A DNA stretch of 64,000 nucleotides from an uncultured Alphaproteobacteria bacterium (GTDB taxonomy: Bacteria > Pseudomonadota > Alphaproteobacteria > SP197). The stretch lies in contig OY282363.1 in assembly GCA_958295695.1 (NCBI GenBank), positions 3,351,686 to 3,415,685 of the forward strand, in the 5' to 3' direction. The notes beneath the pieces were generated by a model that worked only from the letters and a program-made list of their open reading frames with translations, had not been told where the DNA came from and ran no database searches. The position numbers and the translations under genes are program-made. Below, in pieces: positions 41,249 through 48,742 of the stretch (within the stretch, counting starts at the first letter, position 1; each line of letters opens with the position of its first letter).

Positions 41249-41596
41249 TCAGGCCGCGTTGCGGCCGGTGATCGCCTCGCGCAGGCCTTCGAGCAGGCCC
41301 TCCAGCTTCGCCTGACCGTGCTCCACCGCGGCGAGGCGGGTTTCCATGCGTTCGAACCGCTCGCTCATCCGGCTTTCCAGACTCGCCAGCTCGCTCCGCA
41401 GCCGCCCCTCCCGGCCCACCAGTTCGCCGCGCAGCCGCTCCTCCAGGCTCACCAGCTCGCCGCGCAGTCGCTCTTCCCGACCCCCCATGTCGGTGCGCAG
41501 CCTCTCTTCCATGCGCCGCATGTCGGTACGCAACCAAGCGAAGAGGGCGACGATCAGCGCCCCGAGAGCGACGAAACCGGCGAGGTCGGCGGTCAT
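41249..41596 (-). CDS. Small membrane-anchored coiled-coil protein with 11-residue repeats
   Basis: A 115-residue protein: one N-terminal transmembrane helix (about 6-22, AGFVALGALIVALFAWL) then a highly charged coiled coil. Residues 30-84 are five consecutive 11-residue units of the form EERLRGELVSL (variants end GGR, VSL, VGR, ASL, ERM). An 11-residue period gives a right-handed or straight coil. The tail ends HGQAKLEGLLEGLREAI. Function unknown; such proteins may be membrane spacers. It is divergent from the oxidoreductase at 41751 and 104 bp upstream of the old-yellow-enzyme gene. Confidence 0.75.
   Translation of the reverse strand: MTADLAGFVALGALIVALFAWLRTDMRRMEERLRTDMGGREERLRGELVSLEERLRGELVGREGRLRSELASLESRMSERFERMETRLAAVEHGQAKLEGLLEGLREAITGRNAA
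41345..41509 (-). repeat. Five 33-bp repeats coding hendecads
   Basis: Five in-frame units of 33 bp within the coiled-coil gene, each coding an EERLR-type 11-mer. Units 2 and 3 are nearly identical in protein (EERLRGELV..), showing recent duplication, whereas the outer units have drifted. Copy number is likely variable among strains. Confidence 0.7.
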
Positions 41597-41750
41597 CGTG
41601 GAGTCAGGCTAGCACCGCCGCTCCGCACCGCCCAACGCCCGCGCGCGGTGTCCCCTCGCCCCGGACGGCGGCGAAGGGCGTCCGCCGACGCGGTCCCGCG
41701 CCAAGGCGCGCCGCGGCGTGCTAAGGAGACCGGCTTGGAGGAGGGCGGTC

Positions 41751-43079
41751 ATGGCCGAGGCGACGCGGATCGGGATCCTGCCACGGGACGACGCCGCGAA
41801 CGGATGGAGCCGCATCCTGCCGCCGCGCGCGCCGAAACCCGCGCTCGACGGCGACGCGCGCGCCGATTGGGTCGTGCTGGGCGCGGGCTGGGCCGGCATG
41901 GCGGCGGCCAGGAGGCTGGCCGAGAACAGGCCCTCGGACAGCATCGTTCTGGTGGAGGCGGGCGAGGTCGGCGAGAACGCCTCGGGGCGCAACTCGGGCT
42001 TCGCCATCGACCTGCCGCACAACGTCGGCAGCTCCCTCGAGGAGCTCGAAGGCAGCCACCGCTTCATGGCGCTGGCCCGCGCGGCCATCGACCACCTCGA
42101 AGCCGCGGTCGACGAACACGGCGTCCGGTGCGACTGGAGCCGGCGGGGCAAGTACCATGCGTCGCGCTCGGCCCGCGGCAAGCGCGAGATCCTGGAGCCT
42201 TTCGCGCGGGAGCTGGAGGCCCTGGGCGAACCGTTCCGCTGGCTGGATGCGGCGGAGCTGCGGAGCGAGATCGGCACGCCCTACTATCACGCCGCGGTCC
42301 ATACGCCGGGCTGCGTGCTGATGAACCCGGCGGCTCTCTGCCGCGGGCTGGGCGACGCCATGCCGGCCAACGTCACGCTCCACGAGAACACCCCCGTGGT
42401 CCGGATCGAGCGGGAGAACGGGGTTCGCCTCGCGACGCCGAACGGCTCGGTCTTCGCGCCCCGCATGATTCTCGCGACCAACGGTTTCGCCGAACAGTTC
42501 GGCTTCTTCACCAACCGGCTCGTCCCGGTCGCCGCGCATGCGAGCCTGAGCCGCGGGCTGACGCCCGACGAGCGCGAGGCGCTGGGTGGCGAGGACGACT
42601 GGGGACTGACACCCGCCAACGCCATCGCCGGCGTCACCATGCGGTTCACCCGCGACCATCGCATCCTGATCCGCCAAGGCTTCCGCTACGCGCCCGGGCT
42701 TCGCGCCTCCGACCGGGAGCGCGCGGACGCCCGGCGCCGTCACATGGCGTGTTTCCGGGCGCGGTTCCCCATGCTGCCCGACGTCGCCTTCGAGCACACC
42801 TGGACCGGCTTCGTCTGCATGTCACGCAACAGCGCTCCGGGCTTCGGACAGGTCGCGCCCAACGTCTGGGCCTCGGTCTGCCAGAACGCCGTCGGCGTGA
42901 CCAAGGGCACGATCGGCGGCCTCCTGGCCGCGGACATGGCCTGCGGGCGCGACAACCCGCTGATCGGCGCCATGGAAAGCCTCGGAGACCCTGCCCCCCT
43001 GCCCCACAAGGCGCTGGTCCGGATCGGCGTTCCGGCGCGCATCGCCTGGGACATCTTCGCCAACCGCCACGAGAAATAG
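41751..43079 (+). CDS. FAD-dependent amine/amino-acid oxidoreductase (DAO family)
   Basis: Flavoprotein of 442 residues that oxidises a C-N bond, similar to PuuB-like gamma-glutamylputrescine or glycine oxidases. The FAD fingerprint is VVLGAGWAGMAAARRLAE near residue 38, SGRNSGFAIDLP is the family's flavin-loop segment, and the C-terminal WTGFVCMSRNSAPGFG and SVCQNAVGVTKGT close the flavin site. ATG at 41751 has a strong GGAGGAG site. It stands alone between two minus-strand groups. It is not a convincing sarcosine oxidase beta subunit; the family includes many substrates. Confidence 0.88.
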   Translation: MAEATRIGILPRDDAANGWSRILPPRAPKPALDGDARADWVVLGAGWAGMAAARRLAENRPSDSIVLVEAGEVGENASGRNSGFAIDLPHNVGSSLEELEGSHRFMALARAAIDHLEAAVDEHGVRCDWSRRGKYHASRSARGKREILEPFARELEALGEPFRWLDAAELRSEIGTPYYHAAVHTPGCVLMNPAALCRGLGDAMPANVTLHENTPVVRIERENGVRLATPNGSVFAPRMILATNGFAEQFGFFTNRLVPVAAHASLSRGLTPDEREALGGEDDWGLTPANAIAGVTMRFTRDHRILIRQGFRYAPGLRASDRERADARRRHMACFRARFPMLPDVAFEHTWTGFVCMSRNSAPGFGQVAPNVWASVCQNAVGVTKGTIGGLLAADMACGRDNPLIGAMESLGDPAPLPHKALVRIGVPARIAWDIFANRHEK

Positions 43080-43128
43080 GACGCCCCGTCGGGAAGGATC
43101 CGGAATCGTCGCGAACCGCGGCCGGGCG

Positions 43129-44466
43129 TCACCGCAGGCTTTCGATCAACCGATCGGCCCGGTCGAATTCGGGACTTCCTTCGGGGAAGAGGGCGCGCAG
43201 GGCGCCCCATCGTTCGCGGGCGAGGTCGTAGTCGCCGGCCCGCGCGGCGGCGAGGCCGGTCAGGTAGAGCGCCCGCCGGTTCCGCGGCAGCGCCGCGAGA
43301 ACCCGCCCCATGTCGGCGACGGCGGCGTCGGGGACGGCCGCCAGGTCCCGGACCGAACCCGCGACGGCCTCGGCGAAACCCTCCCAGAGCGCGGCGTCGC
43401 CGGGCGCCAGCGACAGGGCGCGGTCGTAGGCGTCGCGCGACTTCGGCCATTCCCCCAGCACGCCGTAGGCATGCGCGAGCCGCGCCCAACCCTCCAGGTT
43501 GTCGGGATCGCCTTCGAGGCGGGCGGCGAGGCCCTCAACCATGCCGAGGATCGTCTCATGCCGTTCTTCGGGCGACATCCCGGCCGCCGCGGCTATGTCC
43601 TCTTCTGTCGGCCCGGCGAGCGCCGCGTCCCCGATGACGTCCGTGCCTCCCGCCAGGGCCTCGGCGTCGGCGATATGACGGCGCAACGGCTCGAGCCACG
43701 GGGCGTCGGCGGGCGACTCGGCGAGCAGCGGCCGCCAGACGCCGAGCGCGCCTGTCAGATCGCCGTCCTGCGCATGCGCCACGCCCTCGTAGTAGCGGGC
43801 CACCGGCTGGTTCGGGTCGGTCCGCCGGGCCCGGGCGAAGGCCAGACGCGCGGCCGGCGTGACGAGACCGGCGTGCGAGAGCGCGATGTATTCGCCGTAG
43901 CGCGCCCAGTTCCGGGCGTCGCCGCCGTCGAGCGCCAGGGCCTCGGCCATGGCGCGGGACGCGTCGCCGTAGCGCCGGGAAAAAGCGTAGGTGTTGGCGA
44001 GGAGCATCCATCCGTCGATGTCGAAGGCGTCGGCGGCGACACGGGCCTCGGCGCGGGCGACCAGCGACGCCATGCCGTCGTCGTCCCGGCCCGGCGCCTC
44101 GTCGGTCCGGCCGGCAAGCGGCTGCCCGGGGAGTCCGGGCGAGCCGGTGGCGGCATAGATGGCGCCGGCCAGGACGACGACCAGCAGCGAGGCCGCGGCG
44201 CCGACGGTCCGGCCGGCCGTCGTGTCGCCGGACGGCTCCGGGGGGCGGTCGTCCTCGGCGAGGATGCGGCGTTCGATCTCGCGCCGAGCCGCGGCGGCGG
44301 CTTCGGGCCCGACCAGCCCATCCGCCCTATCGCGTTCGAGTTCGGCGAGCTGGCCGCGGTAGACCGCGCGGCCGGCCTCGCGCGGCGCGGCGCGGCGACG
44401 GAACAGGGGCCAGAGCAGGAGCGCCGCGGCCGCCAGGGCGACCGGGGCCAGGAGGACGAGGATCAC
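43129..44466 (-). CDS. ccmI: Cytochrome c maturation protein CcmI
   Basis: Apocytochrome c chaperone of 445 residues at the inner membrane. It has an N-terminal helix (VLLAPVALAAAALLLWPL), a short cytoplasmic loop with YRGQLAELERDRADGL, a second helix (about 85-105), and periplasmic TPR repeats to the end (WMLLANTYAFSRRYGDASRAM, WARLAHAYGVLGEWPKSRDAY). Order helix-loop-helix-TPR is the CcmI pattern. ATG overlaps the ccmH stop. Works with CcmH and CcmF in haem attachment. Confidence 0.93.
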   Translation of the reverse strand: MILVLLAPVALAAAALLLWPLFRRRAAPREAGRAVYRGQLAELERDRADGLVGPEAAAAARREIERRILAEDDRPPEPSGDTTAGRTVGAAASLLVVVLAGAIYAATGSPGLPGQPLAGRTDEAPGRDDDGMASLVARAEARVAADAFDIDGWMLLANTYAFSRRYGDASRAMAEALALDGGDARNWARYGEYIALSHAGLVTPAARLAFARARRTDPNQPVARYYEGVAHAQDGDLTGALGVWRPLLAESPADAPWLEPLRRHIADAEALAGGTDVIGDAALAGPTEEDIAAAAGMSPEERHETILGMVEGLAARLEGDPDNLEGWARLAHAYGVLGEWPKSRDAYDRALSLAPGDAALWEGFAEAVAGSVRDLAAVPDAAVADMGRVLAALPRNRRALYLTGLAAARAGDYDLARERWGALRALFPEGSPEFDRADRLIESLR

Positions 44467-44930
44467 CGGTCGTCCCCGGCGAGCAGCGCGTCGAGACGCC
44501 GGCGCTCGTCATCCGTCAACTCGGCCGCGGGATCGTCGCCGGACCGCCCGCGCGACCGAAGGAAGAGAACGGCGGCGCCGCCCGCCAACGCCAGGGCCGG
44601 GGCCAGCCAAAGCAGGAGGGTGGCGGTCTTGAAGGGCGGATTGAGCAGCACGTAGTCGCCATAGCGGTCGACGATGTAGGCGATGGCCTCCTCGTCCGTA
44701 TCTCCGGCGACGAGACGGTCGCGCAGCAGGATGCGCAGATCGCGGGCGAGTGGCGCGTCGGAATCGTCGATCGACTGGTTCTGGCAGACCAGGCAGCGCA
44801 GGTCGGCGCCGAGCCCGCGGGCGCGGGCCTCGAGCGCCGGGTCGTCGAGAATCTCGTCGGGCTGGACCGCGAGGGCCGGGCCGCCCGTCAGGACGGCCGC
44901 CGCCAACGCGAGCGCGGCGAGGCGCTTCAT
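44463..44930 (-). CDS. ccmH: Cytochrome c maturation protein CcmH (CcmL)
   Basis: Membrane-anchored thiol protein of 155 residues that reduces the CxxCH of apocytochromes. Signal peptide, then LRCLVCQNQSIDDSDA with the catalytic Cys pair (about residues 46-49), IVDRYGDYVLLNPPF, and one C-terminal transmembrane helix (ATLLLWLAPALALAGGAAVLF). ATG at 44930 overlaps the ccmF stop by four bases. Standard length for the short CcmH form. Confidence 0.95.
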   Translation of the reverse strand: MKRLAALALAAAVLTGGPALAVQPDEILDDPALEARARGLGADLRCLVCQNQSIDDSDAPLARDLRILLRDRLVAGDTDEEAIAYIVDRYGDYVLLNPPFKTATLLLWLAPALALAGGAAVLFLRSRGRSGDDPAAELTDDERRRLDALLAGDDR

Positions 44931-46912
44931 GCCGACTGGGACGCGGCGGGAGCGACAGCCCCGCCGCGCGCGGGGACGGCCAGGCGCGGGCGGCGGTCGC
45001 CGAGGCCGGCCAGCCCGCCGAACGCCATCATCAGGCATCCGCCCCAGATCCAGGGAACCAGCGGATTGTGGTAGAGCCTCACCGTCCATGCGCCGTCCGC
45101 GTTCCGGTCGCCCAGCACGGCATAGAGGTCCGCCATCAGCGTGGTGTGGATCGCCGCTTCCGTGGTGTCCATGGCCTGCACGACGTATCGCCGCTTCTCG
45201 GGCTCCATCGTGGCGATCTCGCGGTCGCCGTCGAGGATGCGGAAGGTCCCGCGCTCGGCCTCGTAGTTGGGCCCCTGGACGGTCCCGGCCCCCTGGAAGA
45301 CGACCGTGTAGCCCGCCAGCTCCTGGCTGTCGCCGGGCCGCATCGCGCGGATCGCCTCGGTCTGCCAGGCCGACGACGCGGTGACGCCGGCGACGAACGC
45401 GGCCAGCCCCAGATGGGCGAGGCTCATGCCCCAGGCGGCCCGCGGCAGGCTCCGCGCGCGGCGCCAGCTCCGCGCCGGCGCGACGCGGAGGAGCTGGACC
45501 CGTCCGGCAAGCTCGAGGAACACGCCCGCGGCGACCCAGACGGCGAGGCCGATCCCGAGAGCGGGCAGCGGCGAACCGCCGCCCGCCCGCCACCACGCGA
45601 GCGCCGAGACCGCCACGGCCAGCGCGCCCGCGAACTTCAGGCGCGAGAGCACGCCCTTCAGGTCCGCCCGCCTCCAGGACATCAGCGGCCCCGCGGCGAG
45701 CGCGAGCAGCAGGGGCGCCATCAGGGGCAGGAACGTGGCTTCGAAGTAGGGCGGCCCGACCGAGACCGTTCCGCCGCCGACCGCGTCGAGCAGCAGGGGA
45801 TAGAGCGTGCCGACGAGCACGGTGAAGCAGGCCGTGACGAGGAACAGGTTGTTGAGCACCAGCGCCCCTTCCCGGCTGATCGGAGCGAAGAACCCGTCGG
45901 CCTTGAACGTGGGCGCGCGCCAGGCGTAGAGCGCCAGGGAGCCGCCGACGGCGACGGTCAGCAAGAGCAGGATGAAGACGCCGCGCGTGGGATCGGTCGC
46001 GAAGGCGTGGACGGACGTGAGCACGCCCGAGCGCACCAGGAACGCGCCGAGCAGGCTGAGCGAGAACGCGACGATGGCGAGCAGCACGGTCCAGCTTTTC
46101 AGCGCGCCGCGCTTCTCGGTGACGGCGGCCGAATGGAGCAGCGCCGTGCCCGCGAGCCAGGGCATGAACGAGGCGTTCTCGACCGGGTCCCAGAACCACC
46201 AGCCGCCCCAGCCGAGCTCGTAGTAGGCCCACCAGCTTCCCATGGCGATCCCGAGCGTCAGGCTCGTCCAGGCCGCGAGCGTCCAGGGCCTCACCCAGCG
46301 CGCCCAGGCGGCGTCGACCCGGCCCTCCAGAAGCGCCGCGACGGCGAACGAGAAGGTCATCGAGAAACCGACGTAGCCGAGATAGAGGAACGGAGGATGG
46401 AAGGCGAGGCCCGGATCCTGCAGCAACGGGTTGAGGTCGAGGCCGTCGGGCGGCGCGGGATCGAGCCTGACGAAAGGGTTCGAGGTGAAGAGCGTGAAGG
46501 CGAGGAAACCGGCCGCGATCAGGCCCTGCACGCCCAAGACGCGGGAGCGCAGGGTGAGCGGCAGGCCGCCGCCCAGGAAGGCGACGCCCAGGCCGAAGAG
46601 AGCCAGGATCAGCACCCACAGCAGGAGCGATCCCTCGTGGTTCCCCCAGACGCCCGAAACCTTGTAGAGCATCGGCTTGAGCGAATGGGAGTTCTCGTGG
46701 ACGTTCTGGACCGAGAAGTCGGAGACGACATAGGCCCAGGTCAGCGCGCCGAACGCCACGGCGATCAGGAAGGCCTGGGCGAGCGCGGCGCCGGGCGCCA
46801 GCGCCATCAGGTCGCCGCGACCGCGCCAGGCGCCGTAGAGCTGCGCGCCGGCCTGCGCCAGCGCCACGCAGAACGCCAGGATCAGCGCGAAATGTCCGAC
46901 TTCGGCGATCAA
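44927..46912 (-). CDS. ccmF: Haem lyase subunit CcmF
   Basis: Polytopic inner-membrane protein of 661 residues that transfers haem to apocytochrome c. About fifteen helices. The tryptophan-rich WWD signature WGGWWFWDPVENASFMPWL lies near residue 236, preceded by the haem-ligand His regions in FHPPFLYLGYVGFS. ATG at 46912 gives MIAEVGHFALI. In related genomes ccmE and often ccmG accompany it; neither is adjacent here, the upstream side being repeat-rich DNA and a pseudogene. Confidence 0.95.
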   Translation of the reverse strand: MIAEVGHFALILAFCVALAQAGAQLYGAWRGRGDLMALAPGAALAQAFLIAVAFGALTWAYVVSDFSVQNVHENSHSLKPMLYKVSGVWGNHEGSLLLWVLILALFGLGVAFLGGGLPLTLRSRVLGVQGLIAAGFLAFTLFTSNPFVRLDPAPPDGLDLNPLLQDPGLAFHPPFLYLGYVGFSMTFSFAVAALLEGRVDAAWARWVRPWTLAAWTSLTLGIAMGSWWAYYELGWGGWWFWDPVENASFMPWLAGTALLHSAAVTEKRGALKSWTVLLAIVAFSLSLLGAFLVRSGVLTSVHAFATDPTRGVFILLLLTVAVGGSLALYAWRAPTFKADGFFAPISREGALVLNNLFLVTACFTVLVGTLYPLLLDAVGGGTVSVGPPYFEATFLPLMAPLLLALAAGPLMSWRRADLKGVLSRLKFAGALAVAVSALAWWRAGGGSPLPALGIGLAVWVAAGVFLELAGRVQLLRVAPARSWRRARSLPRAAWGMSLAHLGLAAFVAGVTASSAWQTEAIRAMRPGDSQELAGYTVVFQGAGTVQGPNYEAERGTFRILDGDREIATMEPEKRRYVVQAMDTTEAAIHTTLMADLYAVLGDRNADGAWTVRLYHNPLVPWIWGGCLMMAFGGLAGLGDRRPRLAVPARGGAVAPAASQSA

Positions 46913-46947
46913 GCCCAGGTTCCCGGAACGTCCGGCTCCTACCTATA

Positions 46948-46972
46948 GCGTTTCCGTCTTCGACGGAATCGC
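46948..46972. repeat. Dispersed palindrome, type 1 variant, copy 4
   Basis: Arms GCGTTTCCGTC / GACGGAATCGC around TTC, one mismatch, flanked by CTATA on the left. The flank and GCG.TTCC core match the elements at 22094 and 29918 read on the other strand, with a different inner stem (GTC instead of GGC). Confidence 0.5.
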
Positions 46973-47002
46973 CATGGCTTGCCTGTCGGCGGCGGCGAAC
47001 CG

Positions 47003-47112
47003 CCCTTCGATACGCCCACCCGCGGTGGGCGCTCCAAGGTGAGGGAGAGGTGGTCCGAAGGACCGTATCGAGAGCCTGCCCCGATCCTGTCGAAGGGCGT
47101 ATCGAGGGACGG
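47003..47112. repeat. Dispersed CTTCGATACG-type repeat, copy c, compound
   Basis: Begins CCCTTCGATACGCC, passes a hairpin (CCACCCGCGGTGGG) and an AAGGTGAGGG segment, has an internal GACCGTATCGAGAG and ends CGAAGGGCGTATCGAGGGAC. The first half matches copies a and b, the last 13 bases equal those of copy b. Confidence 0.7.
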
Positions 47113-47335
47113 CCGGTGCGGACCGGATGGATGGACGGCAGGTTGGAGCGCCGGCCGCAAGACCGGTTACGAATGGATCGGCCGTTACCGAGGCCACGGG
47201 CCGCAGGGCCCGGTCGAGCGATCCCGCGCGCCGTGTCGTCACCGCCGGCGTCGGCGCGGGACCGCGCGGGAGCATGACACGGTCCAAGCGACCGGCTACG
47301 GAGCGTCGGATGCTTCCTCGCGGATCGAGCGGGCC

Positions 47336-47755
47336 ATGCTGAACGACCGCTTCGGAGGCCGCGTCGTCTTCCCGGGCTTCGGCGCGGTGGCGCAATGCGC
47401 CCCGCCGACGACGATGGAGATCGCCGGTCCGCGGACGGACCGTTACCGCGTCATCGACATGTCCGACCGCGCGGGACGACTCGACGGTTCGATCGCGGCG
47501 GGCCCGATCTTCGTCGAGGACGGGATCGCCCGCGACCTGAAGATCCGGGTGATCCACATCTCCGAGCGCGACACCCAGGCGGTCAACAAGCCCGAGGAGG
47601 TCGGCGAGTTCGTCGACACCTGAAGCGTGGAGGGCCTCATCGAGGAGGCGGCGACGCCCTCGGAAATGGGCTGGGGCACACACGAGAAGACGCTTCCGGA
47701 GCGCGCCCGCGGCCACGACGCGGTCCCCGCCAACGCGATTTTCGCCCCAATGTAG
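47336..47755 (+). pseudogene. hss: Decayed homospermidine synthase gene
   Basis: About 140 codons remain of a ~470-residue family. The start GGRVVFPGFGAVAQCA matches the N-terminal NAD-binding strand of homospermidine synthase. After RYRVIDMSDRA the frame jumps to the distant segment LKIRVIHISERDTQA, so roughly 200 residues are deleted. At 47621 the frame reads FVDT-stop-SVEGL where the family has a Trp, i.e. TGG has become TGA. Beyond it the frame still reads SVEGLIEEAATPSEMGWGTH then stops at 47755. The enzyme makes the polyamine sym-homospermidine. Two independent lesions mean it is not functional. Confidence 0.85.
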
Positions 47756-47846
47756 GGAATCAAAAAAAAGCGATCTTTTCGGGTTCTGGGCGGAATCGTG
47801 CGGAAGGAACCGAAATCTGGCGGCGGGGTCGAGCGCGACGGCGGGT

Positions 47847-48239
47847 CTACGCCTCGGCCTTCCGTTCGGCCCGGCGGCGCTCCCAGGCTTCGTCGTCGCG
47901 GCGGACCTTGTCTTCGTAGAACTCGCGGGTGCGGCGGGCGACGCGCTCCGGCGGGGGCGGGGTCCAGGGCCCCATGGCCGCCTCCTCGGCGTCCTCCTCG
48001 TCATAGGCGTTGCGGTTGAGCACATCGGCGAACTCCGCCTCGAACTCGTCTTGAGGCATGGCCATAATCCGATCGAGGGTCACCCCCGCGGGGCCGCGCA
48101 GGGCGTCGTTCGTGATGGCCTGGTCCTGCATCTTGTCCATCAGTCTTTGGGAGATGGCGGGCCTGTGATCGTCGTCACCGCGCAAGATGCGCTCGAACGC
48201 CTCGTCGAGATCGCGGCTCTCCTCGTCAGCGAGAGGCAT
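47847..48239 (-). CDS. Acidic partner protein of the ADP-ribosyltransferase unit, unknown
   Basis: A 130-residue, strongly charged protein not recognised. N-terminal half is acidic and helical (LADEESRDLDEAFERILRGDD, DEFEAEFADVLNRN), then a Glu/Asp run (DEEDAEEA), a proline stretch (WTPPPPERV) and a basic helical tail (RRTREFYEDKVRRDDEAWERR). Its ATG overlaps the stop of the ADP-ribosyltransferase gene (ATGA), so the two are translated together. An immunity, chaperone or partner role is an inference from that coupling only. Confidence 0.65.
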   Translation of the reverse strand: MPLADEESRDLDEAFERILRGDDDHRPAISQRLMDKMQDQAITNDALRGPAGVTLDRIMAMPQDEFEAEFADVLNRNAYDEEDAEEAAMGPWTPPPPERVARRTREFYEDKVRRDDEAWERRRAERKAEA

Positions 48240-48694
48240 CAGTCGACCTCCTCCATCTTCACCGCCAGAATATCGGGTCCACTCCTCTGGGCGTCAAGCA
48301 CCCTGAACCTCGTTCCCGCGGCGAACAGGACCTCCTTCTCGTTCGGGTGCTCCGAGTAGGACGAGATGTCCTTGCCGCGGCGGGAGCGTATCGTAAAGCG
48401 GGTGTTGCCGCCGAACGGCTTCTCGGTGGAGGCGCTGGTGAAGGCCTTTTCGACGACGATCTCTCCTGGCTTGTAGGCCGCCTGCGCGCGGGGGGAGAGC
48501 GATGATCCCCGCTCCACGACGCCCTTGTGATCGGGCAGCTTGGCCAGGGCGGCGTTGAGGGTCAGCGTCCGGTTCCTGACGTCGGCGGCGCGCCTCGGAT
48601 CGTTCGACCGCAGGGCCTCGTTCCAGGGCCAGTATCCCCAGCGACCGTCGGATGTGGAATAGGCGACGACGTTGGCCAGACCGGGATCGGACAT
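48239..48694 (-). CDS. Predicted ADP-ribosyltransferase (ART exoenzyme fold)
   Basis: A 151-residue protein with the three-part R-S-E signature of arginine-type ADP-ribosyltransferases. GVVERGSSLS (about 59-68) supplies the NAD-binding Arg. EKAFTSASTEKPFGG (about 86-100) supplies the STS motif on its strand. HPNEKEVLFAAGTRFRV (about 118-134) gives the catalytic E-x-E turn. NAALAKLPDH before the Arg and the Gly-rich spacing also fit the ADPrib_exo_Tox family. No signal peptide or delivery domain is present, so this is a stand-alone cytosolic enzyme or a toxin tip. Coupled to the acidic ORF at 47847. Target unknown. Motif-level evidence only. Confidence 0.7.
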   Translation of the reverse strand: MSDPGLANVVAYSTSDGRWGYWPWNEALRSNDPRRAADVRNRTLTLNAALAKLPDHKGVVERGSSLSPRAQAAYKPGEIVVEKAFTSASTEKPFGGNTRFTIRSRRGKDISSYSEHPNEKEVLFAAGTRFRVLDAQRSGPDILAVKMEEVD

Positions 48695-48742
48695 GCCGCG
48701 CCGTGGAGCGCCGGCGGTGATCCTGGCCTGGCCGGCGCGGTC

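Larger units (their letters stand above)
46913..47335. other. Repeat-rich intergenic region upstream of ccmF
   Basis: 423 bp without a gene. It contains a type-1 palindrome variant (46948-46972) and a compound CTTCGATACG-type repeat (47003-47112). The rest, 47113-47335, can be read into the homospermidine synthase remnant but shows no family resemblance before 47336. The ccmF promoter probably lies in the first ~30 bp. Confidence 0.6.

Noticed and set aside
41751..43079. Calling the DAO-family gene the missing soxB
   Set aside because: It is 20 kb away and its motifs fit the PuuB-like branch better than the beta subunit of sarcosine oxidase.
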